From Diplosphaera chodatii (lineage: Eukaryota; Chlorophyta; Trebouxiophyceae; Prasiolales; Stichococcaceae), in NCBI GenBank assembly GCA_032358165.1, contig JAALGY010000061.1:1302001-1366000 (forward strand): a DNA stretch of 64,000 nucleotides, written 5' to 3'. A program made the translations under genes and the position numbers. A model generated the notes under the pieces. That model saw nothing but the letters and a program-made list of their open reading frames with translations, was not told where the DNA came from and searched no databases. The first letter of the stretch is position 1. Each line of letters begins with the position of its first letter. This document shows positions 1-11,559 of the stretch, piece by piece.

Positions 1-1876
1 GTGCGCACTTGAAGTCGCCGATGGTGCACGTGTACTCGTCAGGATCCTCCATTCCAGACTTGGCTGCTGCCTTTGCCATGGCTGGCGAGACAAACATGTG
101 GCTGGCATACCTGCAGATCGGCAGGAGAATCTGCATCACTGTTTGCTGCTCCTGCTGCACGCAGGCCTGGACAAGGTCTGTGCTGCAGTGTGTGGTGTAT
201 CTGTGGTGGGTGTCGTGCATTGCCGCAGGGCAGAGGCATTGGTGCTTGTGCACAAATATAGATATAAAGTTGCTGCATGTGTGCACTGTTTCCACGTTGC
301 GAGCTGGCAGATGTCCAGCACTGCTGCTCGGCGCCCAGCCCCCCATGCTCACCCGCTGACGCACTCCCCCACTTGGGCCAGGGTGTCCGACAGCACATCG
401 CGCAGCTCTTCACTCGCCAGCGTCGACAGCATTAGCAGCCCCGCCACGAAGCAGCCCGCGGCCGTGACCAGCGCCAGGTACAGCAGCGGCACCAGGATCT
501 GCCGGACAACGGGGACACAATGACCGCATGTGCTGCATCCAGCTGAGGGCACGAGCTGTGCATGCCAGCAGTGGAAGGATGGCGCTCATTGCAGCTGTTC
601 ACAGCCCCTGAGCTGGCAATTCAAGAAAGCAACGCTGCTTGCGACTGATTTGCATGCTGATGAGAGAAGCAACTGCGGCGCACCTCTGACCATAGGAACC
701 CAGCGCCCCAGCCGAACTGTGCATTGAGGACTGCAGGCAGCCAGCATGGGTTTCTCAGGCATGAGTATGCCTCCACACAAGCGTGCAGTTGCAAGCTGGC
801 TCGCTTGGTTCGCAGCAGCACATCCTGCAAGCCGGTGGGGGCCTGGCAGGTTTAGGGTTCGCCTCACTTGTGATGGCGTAGCCCAGGTTGACGCCGAGCG
901 CGGGCGGCCCCAGCTGCGCGCGGAGCGCCGCCACCGGGAGGAAGCCCAGGCAGCCGAAGATGACCAGGAAGGTGGTGTACGCGACGTGCGGCGCGTGCGC
1001 CAGCATGACCTACGCCGGGCACGTGCAAGCCGCAATGTCACAGTGCCAGCCTGTTCAGCGCCCGCCTCGTGCGCAGCCCAAATGCAGGGTGCGTCGACCA
1101 TGCGGGTGAGGCGGGAGGTCCGAAGAAATGCACAGCACTGTGCTGTGGCTATGGGAATCTTTGCAGTTGTGCGCCACAGCAGCAGCCACTCACCATCAGC
1201 CCAGCCCAGATGATGCCCAGCACCAGCTGCCCCAGCAGCGCGCAGCCGGCGAACAGGTGGGAGCCGACGTGCTGATCTTGCGCGACCACCTGCAACGGTG
1301 TACGCCAGGGCATGCGTTGCATGTGGTGCAGCCTATCACATGTGCACTCTTGTGCTCCGGCAATGCATGCCCGGCACGGTCAACCCCCGTAGCGTGCTGC
1401 TGTGAGTATGGCTTGCTATTGCTTGGCTTCTACTGGCCATGTGCCAATGAACGCTGGCACAATCGATGGCTGCTGTGCTGCTATACATCCAGATAGCCGC
1501 TAGCTGTCAAGGCATGCAATGTCCCACCAGTTCTGCGGCGAGGAAGAAGATTGTGGACAGGCACGAGCGGTTGAAGCGCATTGGATTCACCAGCACGAAG
1601 AGCGACACGAAGAACGTGCCTGCAGAGATGATGGCCGTCGTTCAGGCACGAATGTTCAGAAGCAATTGCCCAGATGCGCAGAACAACGCCTGCCATCTTC
1701 CCGATCGTGCCTCTGAACAACTAACTTGAGGCTCGAAGATAGAGCAGCTCGAGGTGCGCCGTACCAGTGGTGAGCTGCAGAGCCGTTTGCACGCCCTTGC
1801 TGAGCATGAACTTCTTGAACAGGCCCCAAGGCCCATCCCTCCACGGCATCCGCGGAGGGCTGCTGGCCCCTACCAT
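1..1876 (-). CDS. Multi-pass membrane protein, FUSC/aromatic-acid-exporter-like (3' part outside window)
   Basis: Minus-strand spliced gene, cut by the left edge. Exons seen 5' to 3': 1765-1876, 1528-1619, 1194-1289, 868-1009, 353 to about 510, and 1-110. Phases join cleanly except between the fourth and fifth, where a small exon may be missed. The start is placed at ATG 1876 (MVGASSPP); a further upstream exon is possible. After a basic segment (GLFKKFMLSKGVQTALQL) come at least five hydrophobic helices, for example LFVLVNP, ALLGQLVLGIIWAGLM, FLVIFGCLGFLPVAAL and LLYLALVTAAGCFVAGLLML, then a soluble stretch with EELRDVL and MEDPDEYTCTIGDFKCA. A short amphipathic segment followed by stacked helices is the layout of FUSC/ALMT-type transporters, so an organic-anion exporter is inferred. 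No single diagnostic motif was seen, so the family call is weak, but the exons themselves are convincing. Confidence 0.5.
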
Positions 1877-2525
1877 GATGTCAAGCTCCTGTATGCGTTG
1901 CAAGCAGGGTGTGGCACACAGCTCGCGCGGTTTGCCGGTCAGTTATTGCATCCCGTGCTCCACTCAGGGCCAAACCCTAGGCCATGGTATCCCTCAGTTC
2001 TACCTGTTTGCCTGTCCAAGTCGAGGTAGGCATACCTTCAACTAGGTGGAGTGAGGTGAAGGGTTGGATGTGGGGAGCTAGGGACGAAACCCGGTTGGTC
2101 AATCAATCAGGGAGTCTCAAGAATGACTTGCAAACATACAGCAGCCCAGCATAGTTGTATACACCACCAACAACACAAGCAATCCGATTGAATATGAATC
2201 TCACCCCTTGGAGTCACACACATTTGGGTACAAAATGCACATGTGAGACGGACTCCGACAAAGTTCTATGTTCTGGGACTAAGCAGGGGATGGCGCAGCT
2301 GCTGTTGCAGTCGTTGCTCCTGCACTGCCGCTGCTGCTGTCACCGCTGCCAGCATGGGGCTGTTCCCCTGACCGGCTGTCTGCCGAGCGCGCTGCTGCAG
2401 TGGGACCAGCGCCTGCGATGTCCTGCAATTGGTAGGGCACAGTTGCCAGGAGCTGGTGGGATGCCGGCAAGCCAAGCGCCACTCATGTGTGCATGGACCA
2501 GACGCTGTAGTGACGCCTACCATAA
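1877..2525. other. Intergenic: 5' side of the membrane-protein gene, 3' side of the FAD gene
   Basis: No conserved coding segment seen on either strand. It should hold the promoter of the gene to the left and the 3' UTR of the gene to the right. Confidence 0.5.
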
Positions 2526-5500
2526 TCAACATGCACCAGTCATCCCCCAGGCATGATAGCCACTGAGACAGTCACAGCTTGGTGCCGCAGCCATGTTCTC
2601 ATCAGCACTCGACTTTTCACACTTCCTCAACACAGCGACGGAGCGTCGCGTCACCTGGCCGGAGCCCCAGGCCCAGGCCTCGGCCCACCGCCGCAGCCGG
2701 AAGCTGCCGGACCGCGCCGCCCAGCGGCCCAGCGTGGCGTGCAGCAGCGTGTAGGCGGCCAGCGCGAAGTAGTGCCGCACCCACCCCACCACCGTGCCCA
2801 GCCCCACCTGCGCAGCATGGATTGCCAAGTGCGTGAGCTCTGTGTTCACTGATATAGGGGTGGCGCGGGTGCCTGGCTGGGTGTCGACAGCAGGTGCTGC
2901 CCATGGTGATTTGGACTCGTTGCTGCATTGCGTCCTTGTTTCTGCGGTGGGCATGAGCAGGTGGCCTCACCAGGCGCACGACCCGGGTCACCACGACCGG
3001 GTCCCGGAAGGACATGCCCAGCATGGTGACTGCCAGCGGCCAGAAGCGGATGGTGTCCTGCGGTGGCGACAGCCGGAGTGGGTCAGTTAACAAGGCAGCG
3101 CCGAAGGCTACCAGACATCGTCATGGGATCTGAACAGCAGCATGCAGGCCTATGTGTCGCGGACCCTACAGCAGTACATGGCAATGCAGCCAGTCGTCGA
3201 CCACTGCCTTGCGTTTTTACAGCTTTTAGGACGGTCTTGCAGAACTAGCATAGAGCGCAGCAGGCCGCGATGACAAGCATATGCTGGTGCGCACTATGGT
3301 TCTCATGTGCACCTGCAGGAAGGGCCGCAGCACGCGGTCGCCCAGACGCCGCATAACGCTGAAGTTGCACCGCATCAACCTGCAGGACATTCGCACATGC
3401 AACCATTTGGGACAGCGACCGTCTCGTCCCACAAGCAATGGCTTCAGTTGCAGTGCTGTCACTGAGCATCAACACTACGACGAAGACAATAGGCTGCAAT
3501 TGCTGGGTGCTGAATGCAATGCCACCCAGTTATGAACGACCACGTGCGGACAGGAGGACGACGTGGCCTGCTTGGGCGCGCAAGCCCACCTGTTCACATG
3601 GTCGGCCGGCACCCGGCCGCGGCCGGGGCCGCCCTCGCTCCGCCGCAGCTGCCCCACCTTCAGGCTCATCGACCTGCGCAGAACAGGATGTGGTACGATG
3701 TTCTGTCAAGTCCCTCACTTTTGCGCTGGCACTACCAATCAATCCGGCGCGCGAAGCGCCGCACCTCTGGAACAGCCAGGCCGCGGACAGCGACGGCTGG
3801 TAGGGCTGCAGCAGCGCCAGGTCGCCCCTGCCCAGCCGCCCGCAGCGCAGCGCGTCGTCCACCCCCGCCACCAGGCGCGGCAGGTGGCGCAGCATCGCGC
3901 CAAAGCCGCCAAACGACAGCGGGCTCTGGATAGCGGCGGCATCCCCAATCTGGAGCAAAAACGACACACCTTCATTAGCATGCTCAGATCTGAGGATTTG
4001 CATTGGACGAATGTTCGACAGCACGCACCCATCTGAGAAGGTTTTGTGCAATTTTGAATGAGCATCTCGTGATGTAGGGGGTGAGCTCTGCTAGAAGACC
4101 TGCAGGACGCGGTCGAACTGGGGCCGCAGGGGAGCGTCCCGGTAGCAGGGGAAGCCGCCGAACAGCAGCCGCCGGAACTTTAGCTGCGCGAGCGGCACGC
4201 CCTGGTACTGCGGCAGCAGCCGGAAGTACTTCTCCAGCAGCGCCTGCACCCATGGGGCAGCAATGTCATGTCCACCGTGAAAGCACAGGAGGTCCTAAAC
4301 TATGCTGAGCTCAGGGCACGGCACCAGACTCATAGCGCTGCTTCCGCACTTGTGCGACTGATGCGCCACTGACCCATAGTCTAGTTACACACGACACTGC
4401 CCTGCTGCAAGGCAGTGCGCAGATGGCGCGGGGGGCGCACCTCGAAGGTGGGCCGCTTGGCGTCCGCGTCTGCGTAGGTGAACATGTAGGTGGTGCGGCC
4501 GCCGCCGGCGGCCGGGAAGGCCTCCCAGAACAGCTGCATGTCGTCCTCCGCGTCTGTGAAGGCGTACAGCAGGTCGCCGTTCCTGCAGTCAAGCAGCACT
4601 GACCACGTCAAAGGTGCGAACGCCTCGACATCCTGCACGCGGCTCCTGTGCATGGACGTAGACACTCCTGTTGGGCCCACTATGAGCACCACTGTCTATG
4701 GATCCAAAACTGAGTGGCAATGGCTTTGAATTGGCTTTGGTCGGCACCACCAAGAAGCTGATGCACTCTGTTGAGGTTGTAGCGGTGTTGCTCACTGGTT
4801 CTGTTCGGGTGGCACGCCGTCGGCGCAGCCGCCGAGCACCAGCACCATGGCCTGCGGCTTCTCGCCGCCCCGCATCTGCTTCACGATGGGCGAGTAGTGC
4901 CCCATGCAGTCCACCAGCAGGCGGGCCGTGATGGCCTGCTTCCCGCCCTGCTTCCTGCTGCCGGCGGGCTCGCGGCCGCCGCCCCCGCTTTCGGCGCCTC
5001 CGCTGCCGTTCCGGCTGCCGCGGGGCGGCGCGCTGCCGTTGCCGCTTGGCGTGCTGCCGTTCCTGCTGCTGGCTGCTGTGCTGGGCTGCCCCTGTGCCAA
5101 ACACATCACAGACTGTAGGCACACGCGGCCCCTGCTGACCAGGTCAATCCAGAGACAGTCACAGCTGTGTTGCAGGGATGCGTCACTCGCACCTCATCTG
5201 CTGCTGATGCGGCCAGGTCCTCCGGCCGGCAGGCTGCTGGGCGGTTGGCGTCGCCCACCGTCACAGGGGACCCGGCGCCATCCCCAGACAGCCTGCGGAC
5301 AGCCAGCACCACATGACCCTCGGTTGTCACCGCCCCTATTGTTGTGATGGAGTTGGTGAGACTCTCGTGCTCAGCAGACTGGTTGTCAGCCACTCACCTC
5401 ACAGACACACAGCTGGCCGTGTGCCTGTGAGATGCCCCATGCCGGCCAGGCTGCTGCGAAGCACCTATAATGTAGCTTCATGTGCACTTCGTGCACAACA

Positions 5501-7798
5501 CGATGCCAGCCGCAGAGGGAGTTGCGGCGACCGGCTGGCATCGAGCGGGCCGCACCTCATGGTGACGCCGTCGGGCGCCGTCTCCGCGCCGGTGAGGGCG
5601 GTGCGCTCCAGGATTGTGCCGCCGGCCCGCAGGAAGCGCTCCCGCAGCCGCTGTATGAGGTACCTGCGGCGCGACTTTTGTTTCTCGGCTGCAAGGATGC
5701 CAGCATGTGTAGCAGCGGACCAAGGGGCGGCCCCGTCCACAAGGGGCGCATGTGGCTGTGGCTGGGGCGGTCATGCTGAGCACCCTTGGCTGCATCGGTC
5801 GGACCAGGTAACAGGCCAGGATCAGTCGGCGTCCGCAGTTGTAATAGAGGACAGATTCAGCCACCCAGCTGCACGTCGATGCATCATCAGCAGCGGTGCA
5901 TGAAGCACCAGCGCTGAGTGCACACTGAGACACGGCTGGGCAGCACCACATACTGCTGTGTTTGACGCATGCAACCTACTGGTGCATGCCAGCAGCATCC
6001 ACTAGGACCTTTGGAATGACCACCCTCCACAAGCTCTGCGGTGTGATCCTGGCGCAGGGACCCAACACTAGTGGACAACCAGGTACGGTCTCGGTATTGT
6101 CAATGCTCTACCTGGGGTCCACGCCGATGTTGAGGACATTCTCCACCCACAGGTCCTCGCCGCCCTTGAACCCCACACGCACCTGCAACATGCGCAGGAG
6201 AAGAAGTGGGTTCCAGGCAGACCTGTACAGCTGTCTGGCCGGCACACCGCAGGAGGGATGGCTTCCTCTACTGACTAGGATTCCAGCGACCTGCTGCACA
6301 AGGCAAAAGTTCCATGCAGCCTGACACTCGCACCGCCTCATGGCTACTGCTGTGTGGGACGCTGTGCAGACTGCATGCTATAGTGGCTTCTAGGCCTATT
6401 GAGTATGTGGTGGTTGCCCGATCTGGTGATCATACACACCAGGCCGTACTCCATACAGAAATCAGCCATGGCACACATGCTTTGCTGTCTCCAACTATCA
6501 GCCAGTGTGCAGGCCGCACTGACCGGGTTCCAGGCGCTGACGACGCAGCGCTCGACCTCCGCCTCGGACAGCAGCCCCAGCGCCGACAGCACGTCCAGCT
6601 CCCCCCGGCTGATGTTCCACTCCTGCCCACGCCCAACCATGCACATGTCAATTGCATGGTCCAGAGGCAGCTGGTCACAAATCGTGCGCATCACACGGTG
6701 CAGCAGATGCAGCTCCTTGTTTCACTGCTGCTGCACAAGTACTCAGTGGCTGTCGTGTCGTGTCATGTCATAGTCATGTTCCTCAGCAGGGCTGGGCGAC
6801 GCACCTGGTTGCGGCCTTCCACTGCCCGCTTTTCCACGATGCACACGCTGTGGCCCCTGGACTGCACGCCACCAACAGCCACCACGTTTCCACTCGACCT
6901 CAGGCAGTCTGAGAACACGTCCAAATGCCCCCACATGCAACAGTGCGAGGTGTCGTTCAGCAGGGATGACAGTGATTGCAGAAGCAGTCAATGCCACCTG
7001 CAGGGCGAGCGCGAGGAAGACGCCCAGCGTGCCGCCCGCGACGCAAACGTCGTAGTCGGTGGCGCCCAGCGCGCGGTAGCGCTTGGTCACCACCGTCGGG
7101 CCGCGCTTGCCCGGGTTGTGCTTCGACCGGCGCAGCGCCTGGCAGGCACGCATGGAAGCACACTTCAGTCCTGCGTCTCGATGGGCTGCCAGTCGGGTCT
7201 GCAGGGGCTACATGGGATCAAGGACATGGGAACTCAAGGTGCTACCTGTCTGCATCATGAGCGGCGAAGCACGCCAGAGGGTCCGTACCTTCCAGTACGC
7301 TTCTGTGACCCTGAGAAACTGCAGCGGGTCGCCCTCGAGGTCTGGGTCCGACAGGATCTGCCGCACGTCGACCTCGTCTGCGGTCAACGCGCTGTCTGCC
7401 CCTTGTGCTGATTTGTTGCCTGCTGAGTTGCTGTTTTCGGCTGCGGCATCGCCAGCTGTCGCATCCGATGCTGGCGCCGCTGTGCTGCCATTGCCGGCTG
7501 TGGCTGTGCGCACAGCCCTGGGTGGGTGTCGCCTCATTAATGACGGTGGATACCGCTGTCTCTGTGGCCCGGACATCCGGCAGTCAAGGCCGCGCTGCAG
7601 GGGCACTGACGCATGCCGCTTTTGATGGCATACTGCCGCTGGCTGCAAGTGGTGTCTGCGGGTGTGCGCTGTTCCAAATGCACTGCCGACTATCGCATGA
7701 CTGCAGCACGGACCGCGGTGGCATCGCGATCCCAGGTGTGCCACTGTTGTTGGCATGTGCGCTGGCCGCATGCGGCGGTCCCAAGGTCGTGACCCCAT
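2526..7798 (-). CDS. Plastid-targeted FAD-dependent oxidoreductase, plant lycopene-cyclase-like family
   Basis: Fifteen exons, all in phase: 7289-7798, 6998-7138, 6805-6861, 6524-6622, 6112-6182, 5556-5663, 5193-5361, 4796-5091, 4441-4582, 4100-4243, 3765-3949, 3590-3673, 3313-3379, 2971-3057, 2526-2807 (813 aa). Residues 1 to about 140 are Arg/Ala/Ser-rich, like a plastid transit peptide. The FAD-binding Rossmann motif DYDVCVAGGTLGVF lies near 200-212 and the strand-2 acidic residue is in CIVEKR. The family segments EWNISRGELDVLSALGLL, LFWEAFPA, TTYMFTY and IGDAAAIQSPLSFGGFG (about 580) follow in order. The C-terminus has a hydrophobic helix (WVRHYFALAAYTLLHATLG). This is the conserved plant and algal FAD/NAD(P)-binding family related to lycopene cyclases; as far as I know its substrate is not established. 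Oddities: a Gly/Ser/Asn-rich insert of about 45 residues in exon 8, and an uncertain start (other in-frame Met codons lie downstream in exon 1). Confidence 0.88.
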
Positions 7799-8696
7799 GC
7801 GCGAACGGGCTCAATCACACCATCTTAAGCAGGTTACAATAGGGCTGTGACACCTCCACACATCGTATGAGCCAGTGATACTGCCCGTGCACTCTCTCGG
7901 GCACTGCAATCCCTCAGGTCCTGAACTTGGTGTAGCTGCAATAAAATTGCCTTGGAATGGCACGTACAGCCTGGGACCGACGTAACAATGTCAGCGAGAA
8001 TGGCTGCAAATAGCCATTGCTGGTGGCAATGTAAGCTGACTGTGCACATCATTTTTGAGGGTTCTCACCTTCGGTCTGGCTTCGAGTGCTGCTCACTGCT
8101 GCAACCTGGGGGCTGCAACCTGGGGGCCTCCGCATGTTAACTCACCACTAGCTTACCTTCAGGCATGCGTCCTGGCCTGACACGTTGTAGCTCGTCATGT
8201 TACAGGCCCCACACGGCTCGTGATGGGTACAGTGCTAGCAATCTGAACATCTCCCAGCCGCCACTGAAAATTGGCCATCCTTGAGCAGAGCAAGTTCTCG
8301 TCCCCTGTGTCAATCAAAGCACCCAGCTGCTTTGCCCCTCAGTCTGCATATCCTGTCGATCGCTCTCACATTGGGCAGCATAAAAGGCTGAACGCTACCG
8401 AATGCCCACTGTATCAGCGCTGTGTGACCCGTCAAAATTGCGATGGCAGAGGTGGTTGATGCTGATCAATGTTGTCGATCCTCTGCCATGCGCCTGGTCT
8501 GCGCGCCGGTGCTGTGTGCGGCCTTGTTGATGCGGCGGCTGCTGATGCCCAAGGCGCCTCGCAGCCGCTTCATCATCATGCGCTTGCCATCATGTGCATG
8601 GACCTGCGGTCACTCAGAGATGTTGCTCAGCATTTGCAGCAGTGGCATTGCTCTGGAACGATCAGTGTGCAGCGGTGCTCTGGTCCCAAAACGTAG
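7799..8696. other. Intergenic between two minus-strand genes
   Basis: Promoter side of the FAD gene and 3' side of the acetyltransferase. No conserved exon recognised. A short tandem duplication (CTGCAACCTGGGGG twice) lies near 8098-8128. Confidence 0.4.
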
Positions 8697-10487
8697 CTAC
8701 AGCAACCTGAAAGACATCATGGCATGATTCACCACCGTGGCAAACCAGGCACGCCGCGGCTCTGCCAGCAGCTTGTACTGCTGGCGGCGGTACAGCTCAG
8801 TCGCAGCGTCATTGCCGGCATCCACGTGCAGCATCACAGCCGTGGCGCCCCACTCTGCGGCTACCTATAGCAATGCATACTCATAGAAGCTCAGATACGG
8901 TGCCGCGCTGCAGCTCAAGCTCTGTTAGATGATGCTAGCTTTTGAAAGAGCGGGGCCACAGATGGCTGTGCACGGCATGCTGGGTGCTCTGCACTGCAGT
9001 GGCGCAGTCTTCATACAGCAGGCTGCCTCTGCACACGCAATGTGCGGGACAGACGTCTCCTGCCGGGCAGCGAGCACGCTGCAGCCCCAGGCACCTGCTC
9101 CGCCTGCTGCATGAGCGTGGCGCCGATGCCGCGGCGCCGGGCGCCGGCGGCCACCGCCACGTTGCTGACGTAGGCGAGGCGGGGGCGGCGGCGCTTTCCG
9201 CCCCCTGGCGTGCGCACCGGCGGGGTGTGCTCCCCCAGCGTGTCCACCACCGCCGCGCCCACGATGCGCTTCTCCCCACAATCGGCCCCCAGCCCTGCGG
9301 AGCAAGCCCCCCTCTCAGACTTCTTTGCAGGCCGGATGGCAGCACTGGTTGCCCATTGTGCTCAATGTCCGGAGACGCCTTGCCTGCGGTGAGTGGGCCG
9401 GGAAGGACCGCGCGCCAGGCCGCCCAGTAGCTGCTCAGCACCCCGTCTTGCCACCGTGCCGCTGGCGCGGGAAGGGTGCCACCTGTGCTGCTGCCCCAGC
9501 TGCTGCCCTGGCTGCTGTACTGCCTGCTATGCTGTCTGCCCGCTTGGTGGCTGCCGCCGCCGACGCTGTTCGTACGCTGTTGAACAGCCACAAGGCAGCA
9601 GAAGCGCCGCTGCTCCGACTTGGCTGCCGTGTGCACCCCGGCCTGCAGCCAACGGCTCACCACCTGTGATCATCTGAGGCGCAGGACAGGCCCCCTTAGA
9701 CCACAAATGCAGCCTGCATGCCTGTGCTGGGTTGTTCAGCAATCAAGGACAACAACATTGTCAGTGTTGCTATCGGTCAGCAGACAGGGCTCACAACACT
9801 GTTCATAAGGGTGGGGAGCTCACTGCAAGGGCAAGCACGCGGTCCAACCGGAGGAGCGCGTGCATCATGCCCGGCGGTTCCCGCGGATAGAACGCCTCAC
9901 AGTGCATGTTCTGTCAGCAGGAAGACAGGCTTAGCACCATGCTAGGAGTGCAAGCTTGTGCAGGTGTTGCTGCAACAACAGGACACCAGAGAAATGACAG
10001 ATGCGGCAGCAGTCTTTGCTGGCTGCCAGAGCAAATCGTGAGATGGAAGAGCAGAACCCCACCGCGATGGCCCAGTAGTCTGATGGTTCTGCCGGCCGGA
10101 TAACTGTTGACACTGCTGCCGGCAGCACCTGGAGCTCTGCAACAGGCACATCCCATGATGTAAGGACCGTCCAAATCCGTTGTGGTCGTTTTTGCTGGTG
10201 TGCATCTAGCTCGAATAGCTTGTGGGCATGTCAGCGAGGTGCAGAAGTGTCAGCGTACTTGGCTGCTGCCGCTGCAGGGGTGCTGTGAGGGGCAGCGCGG
10301 TGGCGTCGACCAGGCAGCGGCACGGCCGCTGGACCGCACTGTCGCGCTTGTGGCGCGCAGCAGGGTGTGAGGAGAACGGCGTGCGCCGCCGGCGCCGCAG
10401 CTGGCAGTGCAGCGCGGCTGCGGTCGCCATTGCAGCTGTTGCTGACGGTGCAGGGGGTGCGCATGTTGCCTTGGTTGCGGCAGCCAT
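8697..10487 (-). CDS. GNAT-family N-acetyltransferase, probably plastid-targeted
   Basis: Clear exons: 10259-10487 (transit-like, Ala/Arg/Ser-rich from MAAATK), 10063-10136 (VIRPAEPSDYWAIA), 9824-9910 (HCEAFYPREPPGMMHALLRLDRVLALA), 9095-9294 and 8697-8864. One exon in about 9380-9480 could not be fixed in frame. Exon 9095-9294 carries the acetyl-CoA signature: strand 4 LAYVSNVAV followed by RRRGIGATLM, the R-x-x-G-x-G/A loop of motif A. The last exon gives AVMLHVDAGNDAATELYRRQ, the motif B asparagine and tyrosine region, then a stop at 8697-8699. The layout matches plant plastid GNAT proteins, which acetylate protein lysines or N-termini; which of these applies here is not shown. Start chosen because the exon 1 donor joins exon 2 in phase. 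Confidence 0.8.
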
Positions 10488-11559
10488 CCTGCTGCAGGCT
10501 GTGCTGATGGGTAGCCCGTGGGTTGTTCTGCGTGCAATGTTGCTGAGCTGGCTATGCTGCCTGCTGATTGCTGTTGTCCTACACGCGCCTCCCTGGAGGC
10601 GCCGCTGTTGCCTTATGGTTGGGGAGCATGAAGCTGTGGTGTGATGTAGCAGCATTACTGCTTCTCGGTTCAGTGGCCCTGACCTTGAGCTCTAACACGC
10701 TCTATGCGATCATCACGACACCGCTGCACGCCCTGCTGACAACGATCCCTTGGCTGCCCACGTCACCGTCGACCGTTTGCAGATGCAAATGGCAGGCAAG
10801 CTTGCACAAATCCATAGATCGGTAAGCTGGATGCAAACCTTGTGCTGTTGCATGCGCTATATCTTGTAGATGTCAGGCCAGAAACATCGCAACTGCAACA
10901 TGCAGTGTCACCCCAGAACTCTATGCCCAAAAGGGTCCTGTTGCCCAACATCTGAGACCTGTGTGCATAGACACATCTGCACAGCAGAGTGACCCGAGCT
11001 GACAATGCACAAACGGTCTGAGCGTGGCACCTGGTCCGAAGCTCGGTGCAGCTCTCGGTCGCGGGAGCGCACGTGCTAATGGTATCAGCTCGCGGGAACG
11101 CATACATATTCGAGCTGAGCATAAACTTCTCAACCATTGCTGTCGCAAAGCAGCCAGGAGTCTCTGCAGACTTGCGCTCTAGGACTGCACCGTTCTAGGG
11201 CAGTTTCCACAAGTACACTTGCCCACGCCGCTGCGCACCAAGCTTGGATCACACCATCATCCGCATTCCTGGACACGAGCGACACAGTATTGAATGCACT
11301 ACATCAAAAGCAACTGGTCCCTTCTCTAACTCTGTATTGGGCGAGGTACAATACCTGTGGCTTCTACCAATTGCACATTGCGCAAGCTGTCCCAAAGCAG
11401 CAATGTGCATGCCTCCAGCGTGAGCTGGGAAACATGCCATCGGCGATGACGATGACGTCCGAGACAGGCGACATGCTCCAGAACAGTGCTCTCAGAATGA
11501 GCACTGACACAAGACAGCTGCCGCCAGCCCCCGCAGATCCGGCATGCAGTCCGCATGGC
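10488..11559. other. Divergent promoter region between GNAT and FAH genes
   Basis: The two flanking genes are transcribed away from each other, so this segment should carry both promoters and 5' UTRs. Open frames here (for example a hydrophobic plus-strand frame at 10222-10644) overlap the transit-peptide exon and show no family similarity. Confidence 0.45.

Noticed and set aside
6314..7411. 365-codon plus-strand frame
   Set aside because: It lies antisense to well-supported exons of the FAD oxidoreductase, has no recognisable domain, and is long only because GC-rich codons leave antisense frames open.
10222..10644. Hydrophobic plus-strand frame that could be a small membrane protein
   Set aside because: The minus strand gives a transit-peptide exon whose donor joins the GNAT exons in phase, which is the better explanation.
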